Source: Acidobacteriota bacterium | GTDB lineage: Bacteria; Acidobacteriota; Terriglobia; Terriglobales; Acidobacteriaceae | Length of the DNA stretch: 64,000 nt | NCBI GenBank assembly: GCA_003225175.1 | Contig: QIBA01000044.1 | Location: 1-64,000, forward strand | Reading direction: 5' to 3' | In this document: piece by piece, positions 44,146-52,358 of the stretch | Numbering within the stretch: the stretch's first letter is position 1 | Layout of the letters: every line of letters begins with the position of its first letter | Notes under the pieces: model-generated | Seen by the model: only the letters and a program-made list of their open reading frames with translations | Told to the model about the DNA's origin: nothing | The model's database searches: none | Program-made: the position numbers and the translations under genes

Positions 44146-44244
44146 TGGCGGAAGCGTGTGCGAGTCGAACACACCCCTGCCAGGTCGAGCCTGACAAGCG
44201 CCGGTTTTGAAGACCGGGAGGATCACCGGATCCCATTCGCTTCC
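44146..44244 (-). tRNA. selC: tRNA-Sec (UCA), selC
   Basis: 99 bases with encoded CCA on the reverse strand. The acceptor begins GGAAGCG and pairs with CGCTTCC, discriminator G. The D-arm is long (GGGATC-CGGT-GATCCT), the anticodon arm is CCGGT-CTTCAAA-ACCGG with anticodon TCA, the variable arm is long (TGTCAGG/CCTGGCA), and the T-arm holds TTCGACT. Long acceptor-T and variable arms and a UCA anticodon are diagnostic of selenocysteine tRNA. It implies that the organism decodes UGA as Sec; selA, selB and selD are not in the window. Confidence 0.95.
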
Positions 44245-44295
44245 GCACTTTCCTTCAACAATATCAGGTCATGAATACGTGAGCGCGTCTACAAG

Positions 44296-47034
44296 CTATT
44301 CGTATCGCAGCGCCACCATGGGATCGACGTTCACGGCCCGGCGAGCGGGCAGAAATGCTGCGAACATCGCAACCACGAGAAGAAGGAGCGCACTGAGGAT
44401 GAACACACGAACGTCGTGCGTCGTAAGCCCATAAATCATGGTCTTGATCAGACGCGAAGCGAACCACGTAATCGCCACACCTGCTGCGATTCCGATCAGT
44501 ACCATTTGACTTGTTTCGCCCAGGATCAATCCCAGAATGCTTCTCCGATCGGCGCCCAGCGCCATGCGGATGCCGATTTCGCCAGTGCGTTTCGTTACTC
44601 TGTACGCAAGCAAGCCGTAAAGACCAATCGCGGAAAGGGTGAGCGCCAGGAGGCCGAAGAAACTGGATAGTGTGGCCATGAGGCGGGGTGTCGAAAGATT
44701 GCTTTGCACTTGCATAGCCATGCTAGTGACATCGAACACAGGAAGGTTGGGATCGATTCGGCGAACAACAGCTCGAAGATCGTTCGCGACCTGCTCTGGC
44801 TTGCCATTGGTACGAATGACCACGGTTTCTTCCGAACCGAAGTCTTTCGTCTTGACTTGCAATAGCGGAGTAAAGATCGCCTCCTGTTTTTCGTCCTGTA
44901 CATCGAAGTAATGCGCATTGCGGGCGACGCCTACGATCTCCGCAGGTTCTTCATCGGGTCCGAATGTGATCTTTTGGCCAATGGGATCTTTGCCGCGTAG
45001 ATAATGAGAGGCCATCGCTTCATTGATAATTGCGACTGGCTGCGCACTTACATTGTCAGCTTCGCCGAAATCACGACCTTTGACTACCGGCATTCGCAAA
45101 GTTTCAAAGATATGTGGGCCTACTCCATAGGTAAGAATCCAGGAATTAGAACTGTCTTCTCCCGGCTGCGGCACATATCCAACTACCTTTGCTCCAGTGA
45201 GATGAGCTCGGCCGGCGAACAACCGGTTGTTCATTAGGCTCACAGAGGTGACCGACGGCAACGACTTAAGGTCCTCGAGCATTTGCTGGTACACAGCTTT
45301 GGTTCGTGCATTATCGAAACCAACGAGATGTGGATCAAGAGTAGCCATGACCAGATTCTCCTGATCGAATCCCAAGTCGACCGAATAAAGATTTCGCAGG
45401 CTTCCGAGGAACAAGCCCGCTCCAGCGACCAGTGCGAGCGAGACCGCCAGCTGAGCTGTCACAAGCAGACGACCAAACGGAAGTCGTGCCGACATGTGGG
45501 CAGCCTGGGTTCCCCTGAGAACCTCATTAGGATCAACGCTGGTTGCGCGCAGTGCAGGGATTACACCGAAGAGCAATGCATTGAGGATACAGACCGACGT
45601 GACGAAGAACAGCAAGCGGAAGTCCCAATGCATAGTGCTAGGCGAAACCTGGAAACTGGAACCCGCGCCAAGTTTAAGCGTTATGTCGCGCGCGAAAATT
45701 GCGAACCATATACCGACAGCGCATCCGAGCATGGAGAGAAGGAAGCTCTCAGTAAGAAGTTGCCGAATGATGCGTTTGCGGCAGGAGCCGAGGCTCAGAC
45801 GGATTGCGATCTCCCTTCGCCGCACGCTGGCTTTCGCCAGCAACAGACTTGCGATGTTTGCACAGGCGATCAGCATCACCAGGGTGACGACCGCCATCAG
45901 CGCGAGTAATGGGTCGGAGAACCGCCGGCGCAGCATACTGGATCCACGCGCGGCTGGTTGGAACTCAATCGAGCGCTTCTGAATCTCTTCTTTGACTGCG
46001 GATGTGAGCCCCTGCTGTGCAAGCTCGGCGTCTTTAAAGATCACGGTCAACTGAGCGGCAGCCTTGCTCTGCGGGACGCCTTTCCTGACGCGAGCAATAA
46101 TCGTGCTGCCCGAGGGATCGTCAGGCATCGGCAGACCTCCCGAAACGGAACCGCCGTCGACCTGCTTCCACGTGATCGCCGGCATCACAACGTCGATTGG
46201 CTGGTCCACCGTCAATCCATCAAAGCTGCGGGGCATCACGCCCACGATCACAAATGGAACCGTATTCACCGTAATGCGCTGCCCGATTACTCCGGGATCA
46301 TAAGCAAAGCGGCGTTCCCAGTAGCCATTACTGATCATTGCTGCCCAACCGCTACCGCCACTATTTCCTGTGGGAGCGTCGTCAGCCGCAACGAGTGTAC
46401 GGCCAAGTTGGGCTTGCATCTCCAAGACGCGAAAGTAGTCGCCGGAAACGAAGTCCCCCGGCGCCAGTTCGGCATGGCCCCCGATCGCGACACTCAGCCG
46501 CTCTTCAGCCATTTCGCTGGCAATGCCTTCAATCTGGGTAGCGCGCTCCTGTATCTGCTGGAAGTCGCGATTCAGAATTGTGCGGGAAACCTCGAAATTT
46601 CCGACTTTAACGCGATTCGTGCGGACAAACACCAATTGTTGCGGATCCTTCACCGGCAGCGAATTCAACAGAATGGAATCGATCAGACTGAAGATCGCGG
46701 TATTCGCACCAATGCCGAGCGCTAGCGAGAGCACAGCCACAGCCGTGAACGCCGGCGCCTTGCGCAGCAAACGGAGCGCATAGTGGGTGTCGCGCAGAGT
46801 GGTTTCAACCCAGTGCAGACCGCGTTCTTCGCGACAGCGCTCCTGAAGCTGCGTGATTCCACCGATGCGACGCAGAGCTGTGTAGCGTGCCTCGTCCGCA
46901 GTCATTCCGGCGGCCAGGTTCTCTGCAATTTGCTGTTCGAGATGGAACTTAAATTCCCGATTCAGTTCCGATTCAACTCGCTCGCGCATGAAGAGGGTGC
47001 GCAGTCTCAGTCTTAATTGATCGAACCAACGCAT
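44296..47034 (-). CDS. ABC transporter permease, acidobacterial duplicated orphan permease type
   Basis: 912 residues from ATG 47034 with GAGGAATAGCGAT upstream; the in-frame start at 47196 lies within padR. Same architecture as the two permeases at 20.8-26.1 kb: soluble N-domain ESELNREFKFHLEQQIAENLAAGMTADEARYTAL, TM1 AVAVLSLALGIGANTAIFS, periplasmic MacB domain, FtsX core LLAKASVRRREIAIRLSLGSCRKRIIRQLLTESF, second half ending TKRTGEIGIRMALGADRRSI and RRAVNVDPMVALRYE. Co-transcribed with padR 11 bases upstream. Confidence 0.92.
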   Translation of the reverse strand: MRWFDQLRLRLRTLFMRERVESELNREFKFHLEQQIAENLAAGMTADEARYTALRRIGGITQLQERCREERGLHWVETTLRDTHYALRLLRKAPAFTAVAVLSLALGIGANTAIFSLIDSILLNSLPVKDPQQLVFVRTNRVKVGNFEVSRTILNRDFQQIQERATQIEGIASEMAEERLSVAIGGHAELAPGDFVSGDYFRVLEMQAQLGRTLVAADDAPTGNSGGSGWAAMISNGYWERRFAYDPGVIGQRITVNTVPFVIVGVMPRSFDGLTVDQPIDVVMPAITWKQVDGGSVSGGLPMPDDPSGSTIIARVRKGVPQSKAAAQLTVIFKDAELAQQGLTSAVKEEIQKRSIEFQPAARGSSMLRRRFSDPLLALMAVVTLVMLIACANIASLLLAKASVRRREIAIRLSLGSCRKRIIRQLLTESFLLSMLGCAVGIWFAIFARDITLKLGAGSSFQVSPSTMHWDFRLLFFVTSVCILNALLFGVIPALRATSVDPNEVLRGTQAAHMSARLPFGRLLVTAQLAVSLALVAGAGLFLGSLRNLYSVDLGFDQENLVMATLDPHLVGFDNARTKAVYQQMLEDLKSLPSVTSVSLMNNRLFAGRAHLTGAKVVGYVPQPGEDSSNSWILTYGVGPHIFETLRMPVVKGRDFGEADNVSAQPVAIINEAMASHYLRGKDPIGQKITFGPDEEPAEIVGVARNAHYFDVQDEKQEAIFTPLLQVKTKDFGSEETVVIRTNGKPEQVANDLRAVVRRIDPNLPVFDVTSMAMQVQSNLSTPRLMATLSSFFGLLALTLSAIGLYGLLAYRVTKRTGEIGIRMALGADRRSILGLILGETSQMVLIGIAAGVAITWFASRLIKTMIYGLTTHDVRVFILSALLLLVVAMFAAFLPARRAVNVDPMVALRYE

Positions 47035-47045
47035 ATCGCTATTCC

Positions 47046-47375
47046 TCAAGCTTTGCGCAGTACTAGATTGATGGCTGCAGAAAGCCGTTCCCAACTCGCC
47101 TTTTCTTTCTCGAGTTGCTCGCGGCCGCCGCGAGTGAGCGAATAAAACTTTGCTGAACGTCCAGTTTCCGTTTCTGACCATTCCGCTTTGATCCAACCCT
47201 GTTGTTCGAGCCGGTGTAATGCGGGATAAAGAGATCCTTGTTGCACCTGCAGCACCTCTCCGGAGATCTGCTCAATGCGCTTGGCGATCGCCCAGCCGTG
47301 CTTTGGCTCGAGTGCAAGAGTTCGCAGAATCAGCAGATCGAGTGTGCCCTGTACAAGGTCGCTTGGCCTACCCAT
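47046..47375 (-). CDS. PadR family transcriptional regulator
   Basis: 109 residues from ATG 47375, the start that gives the conserved [34 protein letters not shown]; a longer frame to 47465 runs through the operator. Winged-helix core [48 protein letters not shown]. Same length and plan as the PadR at 20411. Presumably represses itself and the permease downstream. Confidence 0.92.
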   Translation of the reverse strand: MGRPSDLVQGTLDLLILRTLALEPKHGWAIAKRIEQISGEVLQVQQGSLYPALHRLEQQGWIKAEWSETETGRSAKFYSLTRGGREQLEKEKASWERLSAAINLVLRKA

Positions 47376-47376
47376 G

Positions 47377-47391
47377 TGTAGATAATCTACA
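47377..47391 (-). promoter_or_regulatory. PadR operator candidate upstream of padR
   Basis: TGTAGATAATCTACA, a perfect 15-bp palindrome one base before the padR start codon, covering the place of the ribosome site. Another half-site (on the reverse strand TATCTACA) lies at 47397-47404. The reverse strand also reads TTGACT about 17 bases before GATTAT, a possible promoter, so the operator would lie over the -10 and start region. Typical of PadR autoregulation. Confidence 0.65.
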
Positions 47392-47551
47392 ACTTCTTGT
47401 AGATAGTCAAGGCATGGCACAAGCGGGCATTCCCGCGTGCCCTTGCGTGGCGGGAACTCCAACAAGTGTGCAGTGGCAGTGTTTATAAACTGGTGTTAGT
47501 CTCTCGCTGCGGCAGAACGCAAGGGCAATCCGTTTCAATAACGTTCCCAGT

Positions 47552-48379
47552 ATGAAATTGCATTCCCTCATATTGGCCCTGATCACTGCATTCGTCACTC
47601 TCACAGGAGTTTACGCAGAAGAACAATCCTCATCTAAATGGGTTCTGACCTGGAGCGACGAATTCAGCGGACCTGACGGCACGCCGGTCGATTCCCAAAA
47701 ATGGAATGCAGAAACCGGTGGGAATGGCTGGGGCAACCAGGAACTGGAGTACTACACAACCAGCACTCGCAATGCTCGCCAGGAGCACGGAGCGCTGGTC
47801 ATTGAGTCGATCCGCCAGGTTTACAATGGTCACGACGGTGTCACGCGAAACTACACTTCGGCGCGACTCAAGACGCAACGCAAGTTCTCCCAGGCCTATG
47901 GGCGCTTCGAGGCGCGTATCCGCATGCCACAAGGAAAAGGTATCTGGCCGGCGTTCTGGCTGCTCGGCGACGACATTTCCACCATCAAGTGGCCGGCGTG
48001 CGGAGAGATTGACATCGTTGAAAACCTCGGCAGCGAACCTTCCATCGCACACGGAACCATTCACGGCCCTGGATACTCCGGTGAGCACGGCATTGGCTCT
48101 CTATTCACGCTGCCGAAGAATCGACGTTTCAGCGACGCCTTCCACATCTTTGCGGTTGAGTGGGAACCACAGGAGATCCGCTTCTACGTCGATGGCCAGC
48201 TCTATGCGACACGCCGACCGTCTGATCTTCCGCAAGGCGCGGAGTGGGTGTATGACCATCCGTTCTTCATCCTGCTAAACCTCGCGGTCGGTGGTTATTG
48301 GCCGGGCAATCCTGACGACACCACGCAATTTCCCCAGAGGATGTTGGTTGACTACGTGCGCGTTTATCGGCGGAAGTGA
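47552..48379 (+). CDS. secreted GH16 family beta-glucanase
   Basis: 275 residues with signal peptide (LILALITAFVTLTGVYA). Glycoside hydrolase family 16: WVLTWSDEFSGPDGTPVDSQKWNAETGGNGWGNQELEYYT, then YGRFEARIRMPQGKGIWPAFWLLG, and the catalytic ExDxxE in CGEIDIVENLG, followed by HIFAVEWEPQEIRFYVDGQLY and PFFILLNLAVGGYWPGNPD. Cleaves beta-1,3 or mixed-linkage glucans such as laminarin; the ExDxxE without an extra bulge loop and the GNQELEYYT motif fit laminarinases. Confidence 0.93.
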   Translation: MKLHSLILALITAFVTLTGVYAEEQSSSKWVLTWSDEFSGPDGTPVDSQKWNAETGGNGWGNQELEYYTTSTRNARQEHGALVIESIRQVYNGHDGVTRNYTSARLKTQRKFSQAYGRFEARIRMPQGKGIWPAFWLLGDDISTIKWPACGEIDIVENLGSEPSIAHGTIHGPGYSGEHGIGSLFTLPKNRRFSDAFHIFAVEWEPQEIRFYVDGQLYATRRPSDLPQGAEWVYDHPFFILLNLAVGGYWPGNPDDTTQFPQRMLVDYVRVYRRK

Positions 48380-48538
48380 GCACTATCTTCGTGTTTCTCC
48401 CTGTTGTTGTTGCCGACGTATAGGGAAACCGCCTGCTGATTTTGAGCTCTTGTCCCGAACTGATCTTCACATTTTCATCCCGCTGGTCATCATGATCTTG
48501 TATCGCTACTATGCTCTCCAGGAGATTTGAGATAGCAG

Positions 48539-49510
48539 ATGAAATTCCGCAAGCTGGGTCGCACCGGATTCAATGTAAGTGAAATCGGTCACGGGCTGTG
48601 GGGGATGAGTGGCTGGACGGGCTCGCAGGATCAACAGTCCCTCGAGTCGCTTCAACTCTCCGTCGAACTTGGCTGCAACTTCTTCGACACGGCATGGGCG
48701 TACGGTCAAGGTCATAGCGACAAGTTGATCGGCCAGATCGCACAGCAGAATCACGGTAAGCGCCTGTACGTTTCGTCGAAGATACCGCCCAAGAACCGCA
48801 AGTGGCCCGCTGCGCCCGAATACAAATACGCAGAGGTATTCCCGCGCGATCACGTGATGCGGTATGTAGAGAAGGTCCGCCGTGCGCTCGGAGTCGACGA
48901 CATCGACCTGCTTCAGTTCCATGTCTGGGACGACAGTTGGACCGATGAGCTCGAGTTCCGCTCCACTGTCGAAGAACTCAAGAGCAAGAAGCTGATCCAA
49001 ACATTTGGACTTAGCCTGAACCGCTGGCAGCCGGAAAACGGTCTAAAGGCGATGCGCACCGGGCTCGTGGATTCCGTGCAGGTGATCTACAACATCTTCG
49101 ACCAGGCCCCGGAGGATGAACTCTTTCCCGCGTGCCGCGAGATGAACATCGGCGTGATCGCCCGCGTTCCTCTCGACGAAGGCAGTCTTGGCGGCAATCT
49201 TACGTTAGATTCACGATTTCCTTCTGACGATTGGCGCTCAAACTACTTCGGTCCTGACAACTTGCCCCCAACGATCGAACGGGTTGGGAAACTCAAGAGT
49301 ATCCTCCCACCCGGAATGACTCTTCCCGAAATGGCATTTCGCTTCATTCTTTCGAATGCAGACGTAAGTACGACCATTCCAGGCATGCGTAACCCTGAGC
49401 ACGTTAAGCAAAATCTTGCCTACAGCGACAGGGGCCAGCTTCCAGCGGATCTAATGCAGAAGCTCCGAAAACATCGCTGGGACCGAAAGCCGAGAACCTG
49501 GGCGGCCTAA
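48539..49510 (+). CDS. aldo/keto reductase
   Basis: 323 residues, normal for the family. (beta/alpha)8 barrel with catalytic tetrad: Asp and Tyr in [20 protein letters not shown], Lys in LYVSSKIPP, His in [57 protein letters not shown] and the NADP-binding C-terminus [19 protein letters not shown] agree. Reduces aldehydes or sugars with NADPH. A ribosome site GGAGA lies rather far upstream of the ATG. Confidence 0.93.
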   Translation: MKFRKLGRTGFNVSEIGHGLWGMSGWTGSQDQQSLESLQLSVELGCNFFDTAWAYGQGHSDKLIGQIAQQNHGKRLYVSSKIPPKNRKWPAAPEYKYAEVFPRDHVMRYVEKVRRALGVDDIDLLQFHVWDDSWTDELEFRSTVEELKSKKLIQTFGLSLNRWQPENGLKAMRTGLVDSVQVIYNIFDQAPEDELFPACREMNIGVIARVPLDEGSLGGNLTLDSRFPSDDWRSNYFGPDNLPPTIERVGKLKSILPPGMTLPEMAFRFILSNADVSTTIPGMRNPEHVKQNLAYSDRGQLPADLMQKLRKHRWDRKPRTWAA

Positions 49511-49728
49511 ATGCGAATTGATTAATCAACCGTGGATCGATCGAGGATAGTCCGAACGGAGCGTTACTCTGCTCGGTAATATTGGCTCTCGGTGAAGGCA
49601 AGGATTACGGTGAATTGAACCCTGAAGATTGGGTGTTGGCGGATCACGGAGTGGTTTCCACCCAGCGAAAAGCGGCTTTTGCGCACCTTTCCCGCTAACT
49701 TTCGCTACAATTTGAGCGTCGATTCGTC

Positions 49729-50601
49729 ATGAACTCAGGCACTCTGAGGACGATCCCGCGCACACTTGCGGGAGTATTACTGGTCTTTTGCGGCTTTTCG
49801 AGCGTGTTTCCGCAGGCTGTTAAGGCACAACACGCGCATCTTTCGCTCGTCTCCGAACAGCTATTCGTGGCTTCCGGTCGCTCACAATGGATCGGATTGC
49901 GCTTCCAACTTGACCCTGGTTGGCACATTTATTGGTCGAATCCAGGCGATTCTGGGGAACCGCCGAAGGTTACGTGGCACTTGCCGGGCGGTTTTCAAGC
50001 GGGCGAGCTGCAGTTTCCAGCGCCGCGTCGGATCGCGGATCACGGACTCACTGATTACGGTTATGAAAACGATGTTGTGCTGCTATCAAAGCTCACCGTA
50101 CCCGCAGGAGCCACGTCTAACAAAATCGATATCGGGGCTGATGTGAGATACCTGGTCTGCCGCGAAGTCTGCATGCCCGGAAAAGACCAAGTCTCTTTGA
50201 CTTTGGCTGCAGGACAAAATGGGACGTCATCTCCTCATGCTGAGCTCATTCGCACCGCTAAAGCTCACTTACCGCAGCCATTGCCGGCTCAAGCGCACGT
50301 GACAGCAGATCTTCGCCCTGACGCTTTGCTCATTACTGTTGGTGGGAAGAGTGCTGGGATGGGAGAGCTGCTGGACTTTATCCCGAGTGATGCTCAGGTA
50401 ATGGACAACTCAGCCAGGCCGATGATCTCCGGCTCAGGCCCTGCATGGCAAATCAAGCTCAAGAAATCAGAGCAGCTCGACACATCTATCTCGCGTTTGC
50501 GCGGGCTGCTAATTACCTCAATCGGGGCCTACAATGTGGACGTAGCGGTCGTTCCGAAAAAGAAAAATTCTCACAATGCCTCCGTTCCTAAGCACAGCTA
50601 G
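49729..50601 (+). CDS. DsbD N-terminal domain-like exported protein
   Basis: 290 residues with signal peptide (TLAGVLLVFCGFSSVFPQAVKA). Matches the DsbD alpha domain found alone: LFVASGRSQWIGLRFQLDPGWHIYWSNPGDSGEPPKVTW, ELQFPAPRRIADHGLTDYGYENDVVLLSKL, and the Cys pair in RYLVCREVCMPGKDQVSLTL. In DsbD this domain receives electrons from the membrane part and passes them to periplasmic partners; here the membrane and gamma domains are absent. The redoxin gene 12 bases downstream is a natural partner. Confidence 0.85.
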   Translation: MNSGTLRTIPRTLAGVLLVFCGFSSVFPQAVKAQHAHLSLVSEQLFVASGRSQWIGLRFQLDPGWHIYWSNPGDSGEPPKVTWHLPGGFQAGELQFPAPRRIADHGLTDYGYENDVVLLSKLTVPAGATSNKIDIGADVRYLVCREVCMPGKDQVSLTLAAGQNGTSSPHAELIRTAKAHLPQPLPAQAHVTADLRPDALLITVGGKSAGMGELLDFIPSDAQVMDNSARPMISGSGPAWQIKLKKSEQLDTSISRLRGLLITSIGAYNVDVAVVPKKKNSHNASVPKHS

Positions 50602-50613
50602 GGAGTGAATCCT

Positions 50614-51219
50614 ATGAAGCAAATTCGCACCTCAATCTTTCTTGCTCTGGCGCTGTTCGCCATGACGGTGTTCGCAGCGAAAGTTGGCGATCAAGCGCCG
50701 GACTTCACTGGCACTGACAGCCACGGACAAACACACAAGCTATCCGATTACAAAGGTAAGTTTGTGGTTCTCGAATGGCACAACAATGGATGTCCTTTCA
50801 CTAAGAAGCATTACGAGAGCGGCAACATGCAGCGGCTGCAAAAAGAATGGACCGACAAGGGTGTGATCTGGTTCACGGTGATCTCGTCTGCTCCGGGCGC
50901 CCAAGGCTATGTTACGCCGGAGCAGGAGAACGAGTACCTGCAAAAGATGCACGCAGTTCCTACCGCTGCGCTGCTCGATCCAAAAGGGGAAATTGGGCAT
51001 CTCTACAGTGCGAAAACTACGCCGCACATGTTCATCATCAATCCTCAGGGGCAGTTGATTTATAACGGCGCGATCGACGACAAATCGACGAGCGATCCCG
51101 GTGACATTAATGGAGCAAAGAATTACGTCTCCGAGGCATTGCAGGAGGCCAGGGCTGGACAGCCGGTGGCAGTAGCGAGCACTCGTCCGTATGGCTGCTC
51201 CGTCAAATACGCGGATTAG
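50614..51219 (+). CDS. exported thioredoxin-like redoxin (single active-site Cys)
   Basis: 201 residues from ATG 50614 after GGGAGTGAATCCT. Signal peptide SIFLALALFAMTVFA. Redoxin fold: KVGDQAPDFTGTDSHGQTHKLSDYKGKFVVLEWHNNGCPFTKKHYESGNM, with active-site GCPFTK, which has Lys in place of the second Cys, and YSAKTTPHMFIINPQGQLIYNGAIDD with the cis-Pro TP. The pattern NxxCPFxxKHY is a known subgroup of AhpC/TSA-like exported redoxins. Co-transcribed with the DsbD-N-like gene. Confidence 0.88.
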   Translation: MKQIRTSIFLALALFAMTVFAAKVGDQAPDFTGTDSHGQTHKLSDYKGKFVVLEWHNNGCPFTKKHYESGNMQRLQKEWTDKGVIWFTVISSAPGAQGYVTPEQENEYLQKMHAVPTAALLDPKGEIGHLYSAKTTPHMFIINPQGQLIYNGAIDDKSTSDPGDINGAKNYVSEALQEARAGQPVAVASTRPYGCSVKYAD

Positions 51220-51449
51220 CCTCGATCCGAGTTGGAGAACAAGCGGGATGCTGCACTGGCTCATCCCGCTATTTCTTTCGTTCTCAAACACTTCAGCGCG
51301 ATTACCAATGCTCAAACTCGCGATTACTCACGTACATTGACCCATTATCACTATGGCCCTACTCTTAGCGGCATAGAACATGGAAGGCTGCGTCCGCGAG
51401 ACGGCAAATTGATGCGACCACATCAAATTCGAACGGACGAGAGTGAGTT

Positions 51450-51782
51450 ATGAGAAAGGGAGTTCAAGTCCTCGCATTGATGATAGCGCTTGGTTGTGCG
51501 GCGATCGCCGAACTGGCGGAACGTCAGGCAGTGAAACAGACGCTGCCTGAATATCCTGCGATTTTGAAGAAGCTGAAGATTGGCGGGACTGTCAAGTTGA
51601 ACGCGCTCGTCGCCACAGATGGCACGGTGAGGAAAACCACCGTTGAGGGAGGGAATCCCGTCCTGGCCGAAGTCGCCAGCAGTGCCCTGAAAAAATGGAA
51701 GTACACTCCTTCTTCACAGGAGACGAACGTGCCAGTTGAGATGATTTTTGACTCGAAGTTGGCTTCGGTGTCGGTGAAGTGA
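51450..51782 (+). CDS. small exported TonB C-terminal domain protein
   Basis: 110 residues: signal peptide VQVLALMIALGCAAIAE, then a nearly bare TonB C-terminal domain: VKQTLPEYPAILKKLKIGGTVKLNALVATDGTVRKTTVEGGNPVLAEVASSALKKWKYTPSSQETNVPVEMIFD. There is no ExbB-contacting helix besides the signal peptide and no proline spacer, so it cannot be a classical TonB; such short forms are common in Acidobacteria. Lies upstream of the B12 riboswitch but outside its control. Confidence 0.82.
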   Translation: MRKGVQVLALMIALGCAAIAELAERQAVKQTLPEYPAILKKLKIGGTVKLNALVATDGTVRKTTVEGGNPVLAEVASSALKKWKYTPSSQETNVPVEMIFDSKLASVSVK

Positions 51783-52037
51783 GTGAGAGGTCATTTCCGG
51801 ATCAGGAATCATTCGCGATTCCTTCTGCTCGCATCTAAGCAACCGCTAATTACAACTGTCATCTCTCGCGCGCTTTTTGCGCTCGAATTCGTTTCACAAT
51901 AAGCAGCATCACAGATGACAGTTCGATTGGAAATCTCTCAACATTGATTTCAATCCGCGCTGGGACTCTCTCGCGTTCGCTGGGGAGGGCACACTTGACA
52001 TTCAGCCCGCCCAAAGCGTAATCAAGATGAGCAGTTT
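51783..52037. other. intergenic, promoter region of the B12 locus
   Basis: The gene-free stretch from 51783 to 52358 holds first about 250 bases with no recognised feature, then the cobalamin riboswitch and its expression platform. The btuB promoter must lie in this first part. Around 51855-51920 the words gacagttcgattg / caactgtcatctc (tgacagtt and aactgtca) form a spaced inverted repeat of unknown role. Confidence 0.35.
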
Positions 52038-52205
52038 GCTTCTGGTGCTTTTTGTTCCAAGCTCAATAGGGAAGCCGGTGAGAATCCGGCGCGGCCCCGC
52101 CACTGTGATCGCTGAGGGCTAGTCAACATGCCACTGATCCCCACGCACGGGGATTGGGAAGGCGGCTAGTCCGACGAAGCGAGAGTCAGGAGACCTGCCA
52201 GAAGC
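52038..52205 (+). ncRNA. cobalamin (B12) riboswitch
   Basis: Direct matches to the conserved parts: closing stem P1 GCTTCTGG (52038-52045) with CCAGAAGC (52198-52205), GGGAAGCCGGTGAGAATCCGG from 52069, GCCACTG at 52099-52105, and the B12 box GAGTCAGGAGACCTGCC at 52183-52199. Binds adenosylcobalamin and lowers expression of the genes after it. The following gene encodes a BtuB-like receptor, exactly as expected. Confidence 0.95.
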
Positions 52206-52309
52206 CGGACGAGTGAACCTTCGCGGGAAGGTGAACAATGAAAACCGGCTCCCGGGCGCGTCCTAATCTGACAGCTCGGTGAATTCGTCTTCAAGTTCTT
52301 TCTCCGAAA

Positions 52310-52357
52310 GCTCCTCTTCCAACATTTCATCACTCCCCGTCGCGGGACAGGAGGAGC
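52310..52357 (+). promoter_or_regulatory. candidate RBS-sequestering expression platform
   Basis: GCTCCTC at 52310-52316 is complementary to GAGGAGC at 52351-52357, which is the Shine-Dalgarno of the receptor gene (ACAGGAGGAGCA-ATG). Pairing would close the ribosome site. No U-tract terminator is seen between riboswitch and gene, so control is probably at translation. Confidence 0.55.
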
Positions 52358-52358
52358 A

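Larger units (their letters stand above)
40550..44169. mobile_element. 3.6 kb genomic island integrated at selC (tRNA-Sec)
   Basis: The 3' end of tRNA-Sec including CCA (44146-44169) is duplicated exactly, 24 bases, at 40550-40573 in the same orientation. This is the footprint of tyrosine-recombinase integration at a tRNA 3' end: the island lies between the intact tRNA and the orphan 3' copy. It carries a truncated RHS gene with probable immunity gene, a cyclase-gene fragment and other remnants. No integrase gene is recognised, so it is probably a decayed or non-autonomous element. Confidence 0.75.

Noticed and set aside
44207-44434. Forward ORF crossing tRNA-Sec and the end of the permease gene
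   Set aside because: It overlaps a well-defined tRNA and the 3' end of a long permease gene on the other strand.
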